Shown in pieces: positions 61,598 to 64,000 of a stretch of 64,000 bases of DNA; within the stretch, counting starts at the first letter, position 1, and each line of letters begins with the position of its first letter. The DNA is from Hymenobacter sp. GOD-10R (GTDB taxonomy: Bacteria > Bacteroidota > Bacteroidia > Cytophagales > Hymenobacteraceae). The stretch covers positions 2,942,501 to 3,006,500 of the forward strand of contig NZ_CP141184.1 in assembly GCF_035609205.1 (NCBI RefSeq), read 5' to 3'. The translations under genes and the position numbers were made by a program. Under the pieces are notes generated by a model. That model did not search any database and was not told where the DNA came from. It was given only the letters and a program-made list of their open reading frames with translations.

Positions 61598-63898
61598 CTA
61601 CCCACCTAACACCGGCACTTGCTCCCGAATTTCGCGGGGCTTATGCTTGTAGAAAAACAAGATCAGTAGCGGCAACAGCGTCAGCTCGGCTACCACGCCG
61701 AAGAGCAGCGTGAGGCCGATGAGCACGCCCACATAAAAGGTGCCGTCGAAGCGGGAGAAGATGAGGGTGGAGAAGCCACCCACCAATATCAATGACGTGA
61801 CGATAACCGCTTTGCCCGCCATCAAATAGGTCTTGCGCACAGCCCGGAACAAGGTGGGCTCGTGCAGCAGCGTGAGCTTAAGCTTACTGATGAAGTGGAT
61901 GGTATCGTCGACGGCAATGCCGAAGGCAATTGTGAAGATGATGCTGGTACTTACCTTCATTGCCACTCCGCAAGCCCCCATTACGCCTGCCACGATGATG
62001 ATGGGCACGAGATTAGGAATGATGACTACCACCGTCATGCGCAGCGACCGGAACAGGGCTAGCACAATCAGCACCACCATCACAATGTCGATGCTCATGC
62101 CCTGAATCATGTTCAGCGTCAGGTTCTCGTTGTTCTTGTCGATGAGGTTAGCCGAGCCGGTTAGGCGCGTGTGCACTACCGTGGAGTCGATCTGCTGGCG
62201 CAGAAACCGGCGCAGACCTAGGTTCAGGGCGTCGGCGCGGATGCTGCCCACGTCGGGCATGCGGCCGGTGAGTCGGCCTTCGCTGCCATCGGGCGCCACC
62301 AAGGCGCGGAACTCCGGCTTCTTGCGGAATAGCTTCACCTTGTTAACGATCCGTCGTAGCTCCGCTTCCGAGTCGGGTAGGCGATATTCTTCTACTCCAC
62401 CGCCATTCAGGGCCTTTCGCACCGATTTAATGATCGTAACGGGCGAAGCCGCTACTCGCAGGTCGTAGTCTTTCTTCAAGTAATTCTCAATCTGCTCAAC
62501 TTCTTGCAGCACAGCTAGGTCGTAGATGCTACGGCCTTGAGCCGGCTGCAAATTCAGCTCAAACGGCCGCACCCCGGCGAAACGTTGGTCAAAAAAGCGG
62601 AAGTCCTGCTTCACCGGGTCGCTGTCCGACAAGTCATCCAGCAAGGCCGAATTGATGCGAATTTGCATGGCGAAGAAGATCGAGCCGGCTAGGATCAGGC
62701 CCGCCGTCGTGAACACCAGCCGCCGCCGGGTAAGCACCCAGCGGAACAGCCGCCCCAGTATGCCATCCCAGCTGTGGCCGTCTTCACGCGCCGTGCGCAG
62801 CTGCGGCTTGCGCAGCAGAATCAGCAAGGCTGGCAGTAGCGTAAACGACAGCACAAACGCCAGCAACACCGAAATACCTGTGAACAGCCCGAAGTTGTGA
62901 ATCGGCTTGATGGTGCTGGTCATCAGCGTGAAGAAGCCGATGCTGGTGGTCAGGGCCGACAGGCCCGACCCAAAACCTGATTCCTTGATAGTAGTGAGCA
63001 GCGCGTCCTTCTTACTAGCGCCGTACCCTAGCTCCGTCACGTAGCGCGTGATGATGTGGATAGTATCCGACATGCCCACCACGAACATCATCACCGGCAG
63101 CAAGGCCGTCATTAGATCAATGCTGATCCCGCAGGCCGCCATCAGCCCAAGCCCCCACAGGATAGCGCCCAGCACCACGATCAGCGGCAGCACCACACCC
63201 CACCACGTGCGGAAGGTGAACCACAGCAGCACCGTTACCAGTACCACCGACAGCGACATGAACACGGCTAGCTCCCACTGCAACCGGTCGACGAACACCG
63301 ACTGCGCCACTAGGCGGCCAGCTAGGTGGTAGTTGTTTTCCGCAAAACCTAGCTGCCCGAGCTGGGTCTTGATGCTGGTAAGCAGCGAGTCACCTGCCGG
63401 TTTTTTCAACTCCGGCGAGGTTTGAATTAGCACCGTGATGGCGCGAGCATCGCGGGCAAACAGATTGTCGACCAGCCCTGGCGTGCGATAAATCAGCGCC
63501 GAATCATCCTGAAGGCGAGCGGGTTCGGCTGGGTGTAGGTAGGGGAGGTTGAACACCCCAAGCCCTTCCACGACCGGATTGGTAGCGTTGGTAGGCGACA
63601 CCACGTGCACCACATTGCGCTGCCGCTGCGCAAAACGCGTGAGCGAATCGACGCGACTCAGAAAAGGTCCGTTGAACACGGTATGGCCCGCTGGCGCTTC
63701 TAAGGCCAGCAGCACAAAATCGTTGTCGTTGCCGAAGCGCTCCGAGTACTTTTCGTAGTAAGCTAGGTCGGGGTCACCAGCAGGGTAGAAGTCGTTGAAA
63801 TTATAGTTGAAGCGCAGGTGCGCCACATGGTACACGCTCACAGCCGATAGCAGGGCTAGAACAATGAGCGTGAGGTAACTAAGCTTGCGAAGCGGCAT
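61598..63898 (-). CDS. RND-superfamily exporter (MMPL / HAE3 type)
   Basis: The 766-residue product has the RND layout: an N-terminal helix, a large periplasmic loop, five more helices with a sterol-sensing-like region (about 210-360), a second loop (about 400-580) and six C-terminal helices. GLMAACGISIDLMTALLPVM and VGMSDTIH in helix 4 and FGIAVDDTIHFI in the second half match the MMPL/HAE3 group, where Asp residues in helix 4 or 10 carry protons. These proteins export lipids, hopanoids or other hydrophobic molecules. There is no adjacent adaptor or outer-membrane partner. Confidence 0.92.
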   Translation of the reverse strand: MPLRKLSYLTLIVLALLSAVSVYHVAHLRFNYNFNDFYPAGDPDLAYYEKYSERFGNDNDFVLLALEAPAGHTVFNGPFLSRVDSLTRFAQRQRNVVHVVSPTNATNPVVEGLGVFNLPYLHPAEPARLQDDSALIYRTPGLVDNLFARDARAITVLIQTSPELKKPAGDSLLTSIKTQLGQLGFAENNYHLAGRLVAQSVFVDRLQWELAVFMSLSVVLVTVLLWFTFRTWWGVVLPLIVVLGAILWGLGLMAACGISIDLMTALLPVMMFVVGMSDTIHIITRYVTELGYGASKKDALLTTIKESGFGSGLSALTTSIGFFTLMTSTIKPIHNFGLFTGISVLLAFVLSFTLLPALLILLRKPQLRTAREDGHSWDGILGRLFRWVLTRRRLVFTTAGLILAGSIFFAMQIRINSALLDDLSDSDPVKQDFRFFDQRFAGVRPFELNLQPAQGRSIYDLAVLQEVEQIENYLKKDYDLRVAASPVTIIKSVRKALNGGGVEEYRLPDSEAELRRIVNKVKLFRKKPEFRALVAPDGSEGRLTGRMPDVGSIRADALNLGLRRFLRQQIDSTVVHTRLTGSANLIDKNNENLTLNMIQGMSIDIVMVVLIVLALFRSLRMTVVVIIPNLVPIIIVAGVMGACGVAMKVSTSIIFTIAFGIAVDDTIHFISKLKLTLLHEPTLFRAVRKTYLMAGKAVIVTSLILVGGFSTLIFSRFDGTFYVGVLIGLTLLFGVVAELTLLPLLILFFYKHKPREIREQVPVLGG

Positions 63899-63933
63899 AA
63901 GAGCACGGAGGTTCGTCCGCGGACATGGTCTGT

Positions 63934-63997
63934 GTAGCGCGGACTTTGTGGTCCGGGCCTAATAACGAGCACGCGCGGACCACAAAGTCCGCGCTAC
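63934..63997. repeat. REP-like inverted repeat, family A variant, at the right edge
   Basis: Perfect 22-bp arms (63934-63955 with 63976-63997), with core GTAGCGCGGACTTTG, 20 bp apart. It shares the TGTAGCGCG start with the copies at 24449, 30982 and 41235 but has a different arm body. It is next to the exporter gene start. Confidence 0.85.
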
Positions 63998-64000
63998 TTT

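Noticed and set aside
1..64000. CRISPR array, prophage or transposon
   Set aside because: No regularly spaced direct repeats, integrase, transposase or phage structural genes were seen. The inverted repeats are single paired arms and not arrays.

Overview
The window looks like a chromosomal segment from a pigmented Bacteroidota, most likely Hymenobacter or a close relative. Supporting signs are a type III glutamine synthetase, the long IspG with an internal insertion, a DUF6728-like micro-protein, an MtaB/GH92/GH42 gene complement, a spheroidene-monooxygenase-like protein, and -7 promoter boxes of the TAnnTTTG type. Base composition is moderately GC-rich except for several AT-rich islets of small unknown genes. 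No rRNA, tRNA, CRISPR array, insertion sequence or prophage was seen.

Layout. 1-6.6 kb: a partial gene, exported ThuA and esterase proteins, a glycosidase, and a class B penicillin-binding protein that carries a lipobox. 6.7-12 kb: a repeat-rich gap, a secreted GH92 mannosidase, AT-rich unknown genes and a 2-oxoglutarate oxygenase. 12-20 kb: a conserved exported protein, an orphan MacB-type permease, an unusual HTH protein, mtaB and an LTA-synthase-like phosphotransferase. 20-30 kb: glnN, a quinone oxidoreductase, a Tat-exported lactonase, ispG and three AT-rich unknown genes. 30-43 kb: an acyl-CoA ligase, a DUF6728/MmcQ pair, a GH42 beta-galactosidase, an acyltransferase, leuS, a CrtA-like protein and housekeeping proteins. 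43.6-44 kb: a strongly structured, apparently non-coding RNA. 44-48.7 kb: a SlyD-like isomerase, two lipoproteins (one gene contains a perfect 42-bp palindrome) and a UPF1/DNA2-type helicase.

49-60.4 kb is the most interesting region. Nine consecutive minus-strand genes encode, in transcription order, a SWIM zinc-finger protein, a DUF5691-like protein, a MoxR AAA+ ATPase, a small membrane protein, a small soluble protein, a DUF5682-like protein, a TPR histidine kinase broken by an in-frame stop, and a vWA protein. MoxR and vWA proteins usually work as chaperone-like pairs, so this is probably one functional module of unknown purpose. 60.5-64 kb holds a DUF2007 protein, a coiled-coil membrane protein and an RND/MMPL exporter.

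Intergenic space is rich in paired inverted repeats belonging to at least three sequence families, and in very long perfect-stem terminators. The palindrome ACCTAGGT occurs at least 21 times, where about one copy is expected by chance.
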